Under the pieces are notes generated by a model. The model was not told the DNA's origin. It ran no database searches and was given only the letters and a program-made list of their open reading frames with translations. Position numbers and translations under genes: made by a program. Below, piece by piece: positions 1-8,457 of a stretch of 64,000 nt of DNA (positions within the stretch are counted from its first letter, which is position 1; each line of letters opens with the position of its first letter). Origin of the DNA: Peribacillus folii (GTDB taxonomy: Bacteria; Bacillota; Bacilli; Bacillales; DSM-1321); the NCBI RefSeq assembly GCF_030271255.1, contig NZ_JASJOM010000007.1:283556-347555 (forward strand), read 5' to 3'.

Positions 1-905
1 TTCAATATGCTCATTGGCAGCTTGACGTGGTGCTTATTCTTATTGGACAGATTAACGAAGGTCCGAATCGACTGCTGCGGCAGATATTCATCCTGGCCAT
101 TACCTAATGCCACGATCAGCCCCTTGGCCAAATCATCGGTGAAATTCTGGATGATGACATTCTTCCATTGCCATTCATGAATCGGCAGGTAATAATAGTC
201 GTTCTCTTCTAAACCTTTCTCTGCCAATCTATCGGAAAAATCCTTTCGGGTTTCCAAATCCAGTTCATTTTCCATCAATTGTTTGTAGTTCAAGGTTTTG
301 ATGGAATTGAAAGCGGCTCTTGTTTTATGGACGGCGATCCATGATAGCTGAATCTTTTCCTGGTTTTCCGGAGCAAACTTCAAATAATCATCATAACCGA
401 ATCCAATTCTCCCCTTATTATAAGCAATCCAAGGGTGCCCGCTCATTTCTCCCTCAAGCCATGCATAGTCCAGCTCGACCAACTCATCAGCGCTTTTTCC
501 TGGTTTGGCTAGCAATTGCAGGTCGGCCAGCAATGTATGATTGAATTCCTTAATCAAATGGCCCGTTGTTTCTGCCGTCATTCCAATGAGCGGCTGAAGA
601 TCCAAAATGAATTGAATGGCATCATCTGCTTGTTCAGCTTCTCCAGTTGCGGTTTCATAGACTGAAATCGAATCAGCCTGGACTTCATAGCTATCGAATA
701 GGCGCGGCCATGCTAAAAATCGATACGATAGATCTTCATTTATTTTCAACTCATATAAGTTTCCAGCTGCATCCTCGATCAAGAGAGCTGGATGGATCAT
801 ATCCTCATACATATATTCAGAAATCATTTTGGCGAGCAGGTTTCGGTTTACGATCGACCAATTTTTTTTCGTAGCCGCCTTTTCCACTTCATTTATGAAT
901 TGCAT
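1..905 (-). CDS. rhbF: IucA/IucC-family siderophore synthetase, RhbF-like (partial, C-terminus beyond window)
   Basis: NIS synthetase that condenses an N-hydroxy-N-acetyl-diaminopropane unit with citrate in siderophore assembly (family knowledge). About 301 N-terminal residues are present, starting MQFINEVEKA; the 3' part lies beyond base 1. Visible family motifs are GHPWIAYNKGRIGF, HEWQWKNV (the HPWQW-type motif) and SIRTFVNLSNKNKHHVKLP, the conserved ATP/citrate-binding region. The ATG at 905 follows a GGGGAG ribosome site. It is the sixth gene of the operon, 23 bp after the monooxygenase gene, matching the position of rhbF in the rhizobactin 1021 cluster. It is the second IucA/IucC paralogue here, as expected for a citrate siderophore with two identical arms. 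Confidence 0.9.
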   Translation of the reverse strand, partial: MQFINEVEKAATKKNWSIVNRNLLAKMISEYMYEDMIHPALLIEDAAGNLYELKINEDLSYRFLAWPRLFDSYEVQADSISVYETATGEAEQADDAIQFILDLQPLIGMTAETTGHLIKEFNHTLLADLQLLAKPGKSADELVELDYAWLEGEMSGHPWIAYNKGRIGFGYDDYLKFAPENQEKIQLSWIAVHKTRAAFNSIKTLNYKQLMENELDLETRKDFSDRLAEKGLEENDYYYLPIHEWQWKNVIIQNFTDDLAKGLIVALGNGQDEYLPQQSIRTFVNLSNKNKHHVKLPMSIL

Positions 906-928
906 ACACTAACTCCCCTTCACTCTAT

Positions 929-2257
929 TTAATAGGCCGTAACCGGTGTTTTTACACGGAATGATTGAAAAGCTCCTTTTGGTTCGGACGGATAGACGTC
1001 CCTGCCTGCAATTTGGTTAATGATAATCGAATTCCTGAAAGCCCCCAGCCCTAAATCCGGTGCACCTACACCATGCGTATGTATCTCTCCGTTTTGAATG
1101 AAAAGGTGATTGGAAGTCGGGACAGTCGTACCAATCCGGTAGTCCTTGGTTATGTCCAGACGGCCCAGCTCATCTCGGACAAGAAGGTCTTCCATGCCTT
1201 CAAGAAAGGTCGGGACGGTTGATTTATACCCTGTTCCGAATACGATGGCATCAGTATCCACATTAAAATCGCTACCCTCGACCCATTGGTGACATTTCAA
1301 TGTCCAGCCACGATCGGAAGGTTTTAATGCGGATACTTCTGTCATGGCCCTAAGTTCAATGGCAAGTTCGGCATTTCCAATCGATTTCTCATATATTTTG
1401 TCGAAGATCGATGCAATCGTCGTCGCACTGATCCCTTTATATAAGAGGTCCTGCTTTGGCAGGATTTCATCCTTCTTCTCCTGGGGCAGGCGATAAAAGA
1501 AATCGAGATAATCCGGCGTGAAGTATTCCAAACCAAGTTTTGAATATTCCATGGGGAAAAAGCCTTTTGACCTTGTATACCAATTCAGTTGGTACCCATG
1601 ACTTTCTTGTTCATTCAACAGGTCTTCAAACACCTCTGCTGCACTTTGACCCGACCCTACAACCGTTATTGATTTTTTATTCAAGATATTTTCCTTATTC
1701 CGCAAGTAATCGGCAGAATGCAGGATACTTTCTCCGATGAATGGACTGAATGCAGCCGGCACCGCAGGAGCGCTTCCGATTCCCAGTACCACATGACGGC
1801 TATGGAACACCTCCACTTGCCGGGTTTGTTCATCCCTTACGTGTATCCGGTATACAGACTCGTCTTGAACGTTTCCATACTCTATCATTTCAACCGTTTT
1901 CCCAAAGCAGCAGCTATCGAGCTGATTGGCAGTCCAGCGACAATAGTCGTTATATTCTTTCCGTGGAATCAGGAACTTTTCAAGAAAGTAAAAATGATAA
2001 AGCCTGTCATGCTGCTGTAGATAATTTAAATAGCTATATTTGCTTGTCACATCGGCCATGCTGACCAGGTCAGCGAAGAATGGGACTTGCAGCGTCGTCC
2101 CCTCAAGCAGCATCCCTTCATGCCAATTGAACTCCTGCTTCCTTTCAAAAAAGAGAGCATTCAGTTCTGGAGTTTTCTCCAATAGGGCGGCTAGCCCAAG
2201 ATTGAAAGGACCGATCCCGATCCCGATCACATCATAGGTAAATCGTTGCTTCTCCAT
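929..2257 (-). CDS. rhbE: Diaminopropane/lysine N-hydroxylase, RhbE/IucD-like flavoprotein
   Basis: FAD- and NADPH-dependent N-monooxygenase that hydroxylates the terminal amine of 1,3-diaminopropane to build the hydroxamate ligand (family knowledge; substrate inferred from the neighbouring decarboxylase). An N-terminal FAD-binding GIGIGPFNLGLAALLE motif, a central NADPH-binding VVGSGQSAAEVFEDL motif and a late FGTGYKSTVPTFL motif identify the SidA/IucD family. The preferred start is the ATG at 2257 (MEKQRFTYDV, 442 aa) behind GGAAG; an in-frame upstream start at 2284 would add nine residues without a better ribosome site. It overlaps the end of the acetyltransferase gene by 26 bp, indicating translational coupling. 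Confidence 0.92.
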   Translation of the reverse strand: MEKQRFTYDVIGIGIGPFNLGLAALLEKTPELNALFFERKQEFNWHEGMLLEGTTLQVPFFADLVSMADVTSKYSYLNYLQQHDRLYHFYFLEKFLIPRKEYNDYCRWTANQLDSCCFGKTVEMIEYGNVQDESVYRIHVRDEQTRQVEVFHSRHVVLGIGSAPAVPAAFSPFIGESILHSADYLRNKENILNKKSITVVGSGQSAAEVFEDLLNEQESHGYQLNWYTRSKGFFPMEYSKLGLEYFTPDYLDFFYRLPQEKKDEILPKQDLLYKGISATTIASIFDKIYEKSIGNAELAIELRAMTEVSALKPSDRGWTLKCHQWVEGSDFNVDTDAIVFGTGYKSTVPTFLEGMEDLLVRDELGRLDITKDYRIGTTVPTSNHLFIQNGEIHTHGVGAPDLGLGAFRNSIIINQIAGRDVYPSEPKGAFQSFRVKTPVTAY

Positions 2258-2816
2258 ATTTCCACTTCCTTTCGAAGTTCTCACGCGTGCAAGCCATAAG
2301 CAAGCCGGTCTTATCTGGAAGTTCGACTTCTTTCATTGGAGTGAACCCGCATTTTTCAAACAGATGAATCATCTTTTCGTTTCTGACATCCGGTTCGGCC
2401 ATCACCTTTTTGGTATTGGCAGTCAGGAACTGGTATTTCACCATCGATCGTAAAAATGGCAAAGCAAGTCCCTTTCCAAGATAATCAGGATTGCCAATGA
2501 GCAAATGAATGCCCTGGTCACCCTCCTCGGCCTCATAATAATCTTCGATGACATCTCCCTTCACCCAATACGACTCCCAATAGCTCATGGGTGTTTCATC
2601 GAGGCAGCCTAAATAGAGTGTTTGATGTGAATCAGCCAATGCCTTTTGTAAATGGAGCGCAAATTTTTCCTTAGTGAAATTCAAATTCCAATACGGTATC
2701 ACATGTTCTTCGTGCATCCAACCATGTAACATATCGATATCCCTATCCCATTCAACTTTGACAAATGATAGTAATTGCTTATGGTCTTTCAGCATTTCTT
2801 CATAACTATTTTTCAT
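2232..2816 (-). CDS. rhbD: GNAT N-acetyltransferase, RhbD/IucB-like siderophore acetylase
   Basis: Acetyl-CoA-dependent acylation of the hydroxylated diamine, giving the hydroxamate (role from RhbD/IucB homology and operon position). The 194-residue protein starting MKNSYEEMLK has the AlcB/IucB layout. HGWMHEEHVIPYW lies near the N-terminus, followed by the acetyltransferase core with GDQGIHLLIGNPDYLGKGLALPFLR (pantetheine-binding region) and NEKMIHLFEKCGF. I choose the ATG at 2816, not an upstream start at 2906. The longer form would lie about 100 bp inside rhbC, whereas 2816 overlaps rhbC by only 11 bp and has a GGGG ribosome site. It is the fourth gene of the siderophore operon. Confidence 0.88.
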   Translation of the reverse strand: MKNSYEEMLKDHKQLLSFVKVEWDRDIDMLHGWMHEEHVIPYWNLNFTKEKFALHLQKALADSHQTLYLGCLDETPMSYWESYWVKGDVIEDYYEAEEGDQGIHLLIGNPDYLGKGLALPFLRSMVKYQFLTANTKKVMAEPDVRNEKMIHLFEKCGFTPMKEVELPDKTGLLMACTRENFERKWKYGEATIYL

Positions 2817-4608
2817 TGGCAGCCAAGACCCCTTGCGCAAAAGGATTATCGATGATCGTATAGACAGATTGTGTCTCAAGTGAGCCCACAAGCTCGTCCA
2901 AGTCATGAAAACGTGTCAGTAAATTCGCTTTACAAGGCAGTCTTCGTTCTTGGAGCAGCCTGGAAACAACTCGATTCAGCCCCTCATCATCGCTCATTGC
3001 GTTGATCGATTCCAATTGTTCCTGAACGATTTGCAATAGTGCCTTTTCGGATACCAATCCCTCCGTACCGAAATTGTTAATCAATCCCAATAAGTGATTG
3101 AAGAAAAAATAGTATTGCAGTCTTTCTTCGGCAACTTCATCGGAACATATGGTGAAGCTTTTTTTGCTAAGCTCGGGAAGGATGCTAAATAAGCGGTCCA
3201 CCTTGGATTGGCAATAGTAATATCCTTGGTTATCACGGTAATGGAATGTGGAAGGGTACCCGTTTTGAAGCTGGATGATGGAATTTTGCTGATGGGCCTC
3301 CAGAACGATTCCATACTTTTCAAATAACCAAAGCATTGGTTTTACGGTCATGGACAGATAACTAGTGAACCAATCGATGCTCACCTCTTCTGTCGTCCGG
3401 TTTTCATCTATGGCTAATTTATGGATGATGGCTGAGAGCCTGGAAGGTGCTCCAAAGGCATTATCCTGGCAAAGGCCGGCAATCAGGCTGGCTTGTTTAC
3501 CGTCTTCATGGAATGGATTTTCCCTGATATCTACATCGAACCCCGAGTCCTGTTCTGCTGTTTTAATTGTTAAGTAGGCGGGGTCCTTTATAATACGGAA
3601 GGCAGGATGGTGTGTTTTGAGATCATCGCCCAATTTTGAATCCATCAATCTAGCTATTTCCACACCGCGATCCAATTCTTTTTGCAGATTCGCTCGTAAT
3701 GAATTCGTGATTTTGACCGGTACTGAAAACTTATACATATACCGTGATGAGGCATTATAGACCGTCCTGAATGAAGATGTAGCCGTGAACTTTTTCCCAA
3801 GCGGACCTGCATGGATAAGCTGTCCCGACTCGATCAGCTCCTTTACCTCATCTTTTTCGATAAGATTCTTTGCCTGAAGCGGATGTGCCGGAATGATGAT
3901 ATATTGGCTATCTTCATGGCAGTACTTTTCACGGAATTCATGTGGAACTTCGTTATCTGTCCTTAATTCGCTTTTGATGATTTCACTAGCAGACAAGCTT
4001 TCACTCGAGTCCTGAATGACGATTGCCGGATCGGCCAAAAAGTAATGAAGCTGAAACTCGCCTTTTAATTCAGGTGAATAAATCAATTCATCGCGTTCTG
4101 ATATGCCTTGCTTACTTTTTGGGGTAGGATGGAGCAGATGACCGAATAAAAGCGACTGTTCCGCCTCAATATATGTAAAGTCACAGCTTTGAAGGGCTTC
4201 AAAATCTTCAAACCTGGCTTCGACATAGCGTTGGATATTCTGGCTGCTGAGGATGACGCGAAGCATCAGCTCTTCTTCGCTATCCGTCCTGCCCTGTTCG
4301 TTCAATAATTCCTTGGATATCGCAGAAACCATCGTCACGTAGTCCAACTCTCGTACCTGATTGGATGATGTTCGGTAATAGGCAGGGAAGGCAAATATAT
4401 GGCGTCCCGTTTCCGACCAATACTTAATTGGAACAAGCAAGTCAATACCTTGGGATGCAAGGCTGCAGACGATTAACGAATCAGGAGCCGTCCCCTCCAA
4501 TTCTGGCCAGCTCTTCGATTCTTCCAATCTGCCATTCCCGGTTTCCCTGAAATAACAATTCAGAAAGCTTTGCATCGTCGCCCTTTGGGCTATTTGCTTA
4601 CTATTCAT
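2806..4608 (-). CDS. rhbC: IucA/IucC-family siderophore synthetase, RhbC-like
   Basis: First of two NIS synthetases, ligating the acyl-hydroxy-diaminopropane arm to citrate (family knowledge). The 600-aa protein contains IIPAHPLQAKNL (the HPxQ motif) and SSFRTVYNASSRYMYKFSVPVKITN, the conserved ATP/citrate-binding core. The C-terminal FhuF-like half carries FEKYGIVLEAHQQN. Two ATGs lie at 4614 and 4608; GGAGG inside the end of rhbB is seven bases from the second, so 4608 is preferred. The 4614 ATG would overlap the rhbB stop as ATGA. Position and length match RhbC of the rhizobactin cluster. Confidence 0.9.
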   Translation of the reverse strand: MNSKQIAQRATMQSFLNCYFRETGNGRLEESKSWPELEGTAPDSLIVCSLASQGIDLLVPIKYWSETGRHIFAFPAYYRTSSNQVRELDYVTMVSAISKELLNEQGRTDSEEELMLRVILSSQNIQRYVEARFEDFEALQSCDFTYIEAEQSLLFGHLLHPTPKSKQGISERDELIYSPELKGEFQLHYFLADPAIVIQDSSESLSASEIIKSELRTDNEVPHEFREKYCHEDSQYIIIPAHPLQAKNLIEKDEVKELIESGQLIHAGPLGKKFTATSSFRTVYNASSRYMYKFSVPVKITNSLRANLQKELDRGVEIARLMDSKLGDDLKTHHPAFRIIKDPAYLTIKTAEQDSGFDVDIRENPFHEDGKQASLIAGLCQDNAFGAPSRLSAIIHKLAIDENRTTEEVSIDWFTSYLSMTVKPMLWLFEKYGIVLEAHQQNSIIQLQNGYPSTFHYRDNQGYYYCQSKVDRLFSILPELSKKSFTICSDEVAEERLQYYFFFNHLLGLINNFGTEGLVSEKALLQIVQEQLESINAMSDDEGLNRVVSRLLQERRLPCKANLLTRFHDLDELVGSLETQSVYTIIDNPFAQGVLAANEK

Positions 4609-4610
4609 CT

Positions 4611-6119
4611 TCATTCCTCCATCATATTGAACATTTCACCTAGTACACGGATCTCATCTAGTATTTCTTCTATATGCTCAAGCCTTGTCATCGGATTCAG
4701 CAGGGTCATTTTTAAATAAACCTGTCCCTCGAAACGTGTTTTTGCTAAAAATGCTCGGCCGCTATTCAATAATTCCTGTTGAATCTGCTTATTTAGCTGG
4801 TCTACCAACTGAACACTCGTTCCCGCTGGATCATAACGGAAAACAACCGCATTTAATTCAGGATGCTTGTTCAATACACGGAAACCGTCCGCTTTATCAA
4901 TCATGGCCGCTACGTCACGCGCAAGATGGCATGTGTAGTCAATCATTTCAGCAAAGCTATCGAGGCCGACTACCTTCAATGACATCCAAAGCTTCAGCGC
5001 ATCGAATCTCCTCGTCGTTTGAATCGATTTATTGACTAAGTGGACCATGCCTTCCTCTTCATCTTCCTCGGGATTCAAGTAATCCGCATGATGCTGGATA
5101 TATTGAAAATGGTCACGATCTGAGACAAGGAAAGCACCACAGCTTATCGGTTGATAAAATAGTTTATGAAAATCGACTGTAATCGAATCGGCCGATTCCA
5201 TTCCGTTTACCGATGCCTTGAAATCGTGACTTAACATCATGGCACCGCCATATGCGGCATCTACATGCAGCCAAATTCCGTTCTCCCTCGCAATTTCAGC
5301 CAATTCGGCCATTGGATCAATCGAACCGAAATCCGTTGTCCCACAAGTTGCAACGATGGCAAATGGAAGTAAATCCTGTTCCTTCAGGATCTTCAGCTGA
5401 TGGTTCATTTCATCGATGGATAGACGGTGATTTTCATCCGTTTTAATCGTGACTACCGCCTGTTCACCAAGCCCCAGCTGTGCCGCCGATTTACGAACCG
5501 TAAAATGGGCGGCCTCCGAGCATAAGATCCTAAGTTTTTTCGAAGCAGCTGGCAGTCCATTCTGTTGGACATCGACATCCCAGATTCGCTTACAATAGGC
5601 ATCCCTTGCCAGCAGCAGGCCCATATAATTGGATTGTGTGCCGCCGCTGGTAAACACCCCGTCCGCAGTTTCCGGTAAACCCGCCTGACTACACAGCCAA
5701 TTGATCAATCGCTCTTCAACAAATGTTGCAGTCGAGCTTTGATCCCATGAATCCATCGATTGATTCAACGTACTGATGATCAACTCGGCTGCCACGGCAG
5801 GTATTAACGTCGGGCAATGCAAATGCCCGATACAGGTTGGGCTGTGTACATTCATGCTGTCATTAATTACGAATTCAGCTAGTTCAGCCGCGACCGACTC
5901 AAGGGTCTCCCCTTTTATGGATGCTATCGACAGTTCATTTAACCTTGCTTCCAATTCATGCGGTTTTTTGCCGGAATAGGGGGAATGGTTCCCCTTTAAG
6001 AAGGCGGCTAACGTGTTCTCTATGATTTTTAGAGACCGTGTATAGTTATGGATCCCTTCCTCGTTATTCAGGAAAAATGGAGCATATGCAAAGTCAGCTT
6101 TCTTTAAGGTTTCAATCAT
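4611..6119 (-). CDS. rhbB: L-2,4-diaminobutyrate decarboxylase, PLP-dependent (RhbB-like)
   Basis: Converts L-2,4-diaminobutyrate to 1,3-diaminopropane, the diamine backbone of schizokinen/rhizobactin-type siderophores. This is a group II PLP decarboxylase of 502 aa. Seen motifs are VFTSGGTQSNYMGLLLAR near residue 155, the cofactor-contacting HVDAAYGGAMM, and the PLP lysine in SITVDFHKLFYQP. The start ATG at 6119 has AAGGGG eight bases upstream and is four bases after the rhbA stop. Pairing with an aminotransferase directly upstream is the standard two-enzyme route from aspartate semialdehyde to diaminopropane. Related glutamate and tyrosine decarboxylases are less likely given this neighbourhood. 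Confidence 0.93.
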   Translation of the reverse strand: MIETLKKADFAYAPFFLNNEEGIHNYTRSLKIIENTLAAFLKGNHSPYSGKKPHELEARLNELSIASIKGETLESVAAELAEFVINDSMNVHSPTCIGHLHCPTLIPAVAAELIISTLNQSMDSWDQSSTATFVEERLINWLCSQAGLPETADGVFTSGGTQSNYMGLLLARDAYCKRIWDVDVQQNGLPAASKKLRILCSEAAHFTVRKSAAQLGLGEQAVVTIKTDENHRLSIDEMNHQLKILKEQDLLPFAIVATCGTTDFGSIDPMAELAEIARENGIWLHVDAAYGGAMMLSHDFKASVNGMESADSITVDFHKLFYQPISCGAFLVSDRDHFQYIQHHADYLNPEEDEEEGMVHLVNKSIQTTRRFDALKLWMSLKVVGLDSFAEMIDYTCHLARDVAAMIDKADGFRVLNKHPELNAVVFRYDPAGTSVQLVDQLNKQIQQELLNSGRAFLAKTRFEGQVYLKMTLLNPMTRLEHIEEILDEIRVLGEMFNMMEE

Positions 6120-6123
6120 TGCT

Positions 6124-7476
6124 TCAGCCCCTTGCTACCGCTGCACGAACAGCTTGTTCAAAGATTTCAGTAGCTTCCCGAAGCTGGGCTTCCGTTACGA
6201 TTAATGGCGGCAGGAATCTCACTACGCTTCCATGTCTGCCTCCGACTTCCAGAATCAAACCTCTTTCGAAGCACTCCTGTTGTATCGCGCTGGCAAGCTC
6301 CGAATTGGCTGGGTAACTCCCATTTTGATTTTGCTCTTTTTCATGATCGACCATCTCAACGCCGACCATTAGGCCGCGACCCCTTACATCGCCAATCTGC
6401 GGTATATCCTTTTGCAAATCTTTGAGGATATCCTGTAACACTTCACCCATTTTTGCTGCATGCTCAATAAGGTTGGTCTGTTTCATGTACTTTAAACTTG
6501 CAGAGCCTGCTGCCATTGCCAATTGGTTCCCGCGGAATGTGCCGATATGTGCACCTGGATTCCAAACATCCAAATCTTTATGATAAATCACGACAGATAA
6601 TGGCAGGCTGCCGCCTATTGCTTTCGATAGGACAAGAACATCCGGAATGATCCCGGCATGTTCAAAGGCGAACATTTTGCCTGTGCGGCCTATGCCTGAT
6701 TGAACTTCGTCAATGATCAGCGGGATACCCTTCTCTTTTGTTATTCTTCTGATTTCCTTAAGCCAAGGGATCGGCGCAGGTATGGAGCCGCCCTCTCCTT
6801 GCACAGCCTCTAAAATCATTCCCGCAGGAGCCAATAATCCGGATTCGGGATCATTCAGCAGGTTCTCGATATATTGGCTGCTGATTTTATGACTATCCTC
6901 GCCGCCAATGCCAAAAGGACAGCGATATTGATAAGGATATGGCAGGAATTGTACATCTGGCATCAATCCTTGAACCTTTTCCTTCGGTTTTGTATTTCCG
7001 CTGATCGACATCGTTGCGTGCGTTGCCCCGTGATAAGCACCTTGGAATGATAAAATGCCGCTGTTGCCTGTAGCGGTTTTAACTAATTTAAGTGCAGCCT
7101 CTATGGCATCCCCGCCAGTAGGTCCGCAAAACTGGATTTTTGCATTTTTTCGGAATTCTTCAGGCAGCCATTCGAAAATTTCATCAATGAACTGCTCTTT
7201 TATCGGTGTAGTAAAGTCCAAAGTGTGCAAAGGACTTTTATTTTTAAGTACTTTTTCCATTTCTTCAAGGACAGCCGGGTGATTGTGTCCAAGCGCTAAT
7301 GTTCCGGCTCCGGCAAGAAAATCTATATATGTTTTCCCATCCATGTCTGTAAGGTAAATACCTTCCGCTTTTTCAATGGCCATCGGTAATCTTCTAGGAT
7401 ATGAACGAGCGTTTGACTCCCTTGTATTTTGCTGTTCCAGCAATTGATCGTTTTTAGTAGGTGTGATAGTTGCCAT
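6124..7476 (-). CDS. rhbA: Diaminobutyrate-2-oxoglutarate aminotransferase (RhbA/DABA-AT)
   Basis: Class III PLP aminotransferase that makes L-2,4-diaminobutyrate from aspartate 4-semialdehyde with glutamate as donor. It is the first step of siderophore biosynthesis here. The 450-aa protein shows FLAGAGTLALGHNHP near the N-terminus, FCGPTGGDAIEAALKLVKTAT (phosphate binding), IIDEVQSGIGRTG and the PLP lysine in VLVLSKAIGGSLPL. The ATG at 7476 follows GGAGG. It is the first gene of the operon, immediately downstream of Fur boxes, so iron limitation should induce the whole set. EctB of ectoine synthesis is homologous, but no ectA or ectC is adjacent. Confidence 0.93.
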   Translation of the reverse strand: MATITPTKNDQLLEQQNTRESNARSYPRRLPMAIEKAEGIYLTDMDGKTYIDFLAGAGTLALGHNHPAVLEEMEKVLKNKSPLHTLDFTTPIKEQFIDEIFEWLPEEFRKNAKIQFCGPTGGDAIEAALKLVKTATGNSGILSFQGAYHGATHATMSISGNTKPKEKVQGLMPDVQFLPYPYQYRCPFGIGGEDSHKISSQYIENLLNDPESGLLAPAGMILEAVQGEGGSIPAPIPWLKEIRRITKEKGIPLIIDEVQSGIGRTGKMFAFEHAGIIPDVLVLSKAIGGSLPLSVVIYHKDLDVWNPGAHIGTFRGNQLAMAAGSASLKYMKQTNLIEHAAKMGEVLQDILKDLQKDIPQIGDVRGRGLMVGVEMVDHEKEQNQNGSYPANSELASAIQQECFERGLILEVGGRHGSVVRFLPPLIVTEAQLREATEIFEQAVRAAVARG

Positions 7477-7499
7477 AATGAGCCTCCTAGTATTTTAAT

Positions 7500-7514
7500 T
7501 GATAATAATTATCA
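7500..7514 (-). promoter_or_regulatory. Fur box (perfect 7-1-7) upstream of siderophore operon
   Basis: TGATAATAATTATCA is a perfect 7-1-7 inverted repeat and matches the Bacillus Fur consensus (TGATAATNATTATCA) at every position. It lies just upstream of the rhbA ribosome site and downstream of the likely -10, so bound Fur would block transcription when iron is sufficient. Confidence 0.9.
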
Positions 7515-7534
7515 TTTTCAATTACACAATCATC

Positions 7535-7563
7535 ATTTTACTGACAATGATTATTATTCTCAA
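7535..7563 (-). promoter_or_regulatory. Sigma-A promoter of the rhb operon
   Basis: On the minus strand: -35 TTGAGA (7558-7563), a 17-bp spacer, -10 TAAAAT (7535-7540). It overlaps the weaker Fur box and lies about 60 bp upstream of the rhbA start. Confidence 0.65.
7542..7556 (-). promoter_or_regulatory. Second, weaker Fur box
   Basis: TGACAATGATTATTA matches the 7-1-7 Fur consensus at 13 of 15 positions. It lies inside the spacer of the predicted promoter, where binding would compete directly with RNA polymerase. Confidence 0.65.
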
Positions 7564-7665
7564 TAAGCTAAATCTACCATTTTCCTTCTATAATATTCCA
7601 ATAAAATTAAGAACAGGGGAATACTGGGACGATTTCTCCATGCGTTATTAAACATGAACAGGCTC

Positions 7666-7694
7666 TTAAGGTTTTATTAAGGTTGAGTTTATAA
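7666..7694 (+). promoter_or_regulatory. TTAAGGTT direct repeat and overlapping promoter upstream of the VTC operon
   Basis: TTAAGGTT occurs at 7666-7673 and again at 7677-7684, 11 bp start to start, or one DNA turn. That geometry is typical of binding sites for OmpR-family response regulators. A possible -10 TTATAA (7689-7694) lies 17 bp after the first TTAAGG, so the repeat would cover a poor -35, as at activator-dependent promoters. The regulator is not identifiable from the window. Confidence 0.5.
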
Positions 7695-7734
7695 GCTGAA
7701 CGCTGACAATCGTCATGTAAAAGGAGGAACGGCA

Positions 7735-8418
7735 ATGAATGGTTTACAAGGAAGGCGGGAGCTCAAACATGCAATCACCAAAGCGGATTGCCATTTATTA
7801 AGGAATGTCTTGCCAAACTTCATGAAGCTTGATCCCCATGGACTCGATGGGAAGTATTTAATTCGAAGTGTCTATTTCGATAACTTCGACAATAAAATTC
7901 TCCGGCAAAAAACGGAAGGGTTTTATCATAGGGATAAGTTCAGGGCCAGGCTTTATGATCATAATACCGATTTCATCAATCTGGAAAAAAAGAGTAAACG
8001 GAATAACCTTACCTACAAACAGAAGTGCAGGCTTTCTGCCGCAGAATACGAACGGATCCGTTCAGGGGATATAGATTGGATGTCCAGCGATTCAAGAAGT
8101 ATCCTCAAGGACTTATACGTACAAATGACCCTCTTCCAAATCAAGCCGACAACCGTCGTTGACTATGAAAGGGAGGTTTTCATTTATGAGTACGGAAATG
8201 TGAGGGTCACCTTTGACAGTCATATAACAACCAGTTATCGGGATACGGACTTCCTCAATCCCGAATTAATCATGGTCGATGCCATGGAACCGGATGTTGT
8301 CATCCTGGAAATAAAGTTTGACGAATTCCTTCCGGATGTCATCAAACAATTGTTATCCATCATCGATACTAGAAAAACAGCTTTTTCAAAATATCAACTA
8401 AGCCGAAGATACGGCTGA
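7735..8418 (+). CDS. VTC-domain protein (polyphosphate polymerase family)
   Basis: A 227-residue single-domain protein of the VTC superfamily, the catalytic fold of yeast Vtc4 that makes polyphosphate from ATP within a basic tunnel. Visible elements are RRELKHAI at the start, IRSVYFDNFDN, KFRARLYD, INLEKKSKRNNLTYKQK (the basic strand), VVDYEREVF and VILEIKFDEFLPDVIKQLL with the acidic/basic pairs expected for metal-nucleotide binding. No signal peptide or membrane segment is present, so it should act at the cytoplasmic face of the membrane. The ATG follows AAAGGAGG. It is the first gene of a tight operon with DUF4956 and CotH proteins. Polymerase activity in bacteria is inferred from the fold. 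Confidence 0.82.
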   Translation: MNGLQGRRELKHAITKADCHLLRNVLPNFMKLDPHGLDGKYLIRSVYFDNFDNKILRQKTEGFYHRDKFRARLYDHNTDFINLEKKSKRNNLTYKQKCRLSAAEYERIRSGDIDWMSSDSRSILKDLYVQMTLFQIKPTTVVDYEREVFIYEYGNVRVTFDSHITTSYRDTDFLNPELIMVDAMEPDVVILEIKFDEFLPDVIKQLLSIIDTRKTAFSKYQLSRRYG

Positions 8419-8457
8419 TAGCAGCAGCAAAAACATACTATTTTGGAGGAATCGCAT

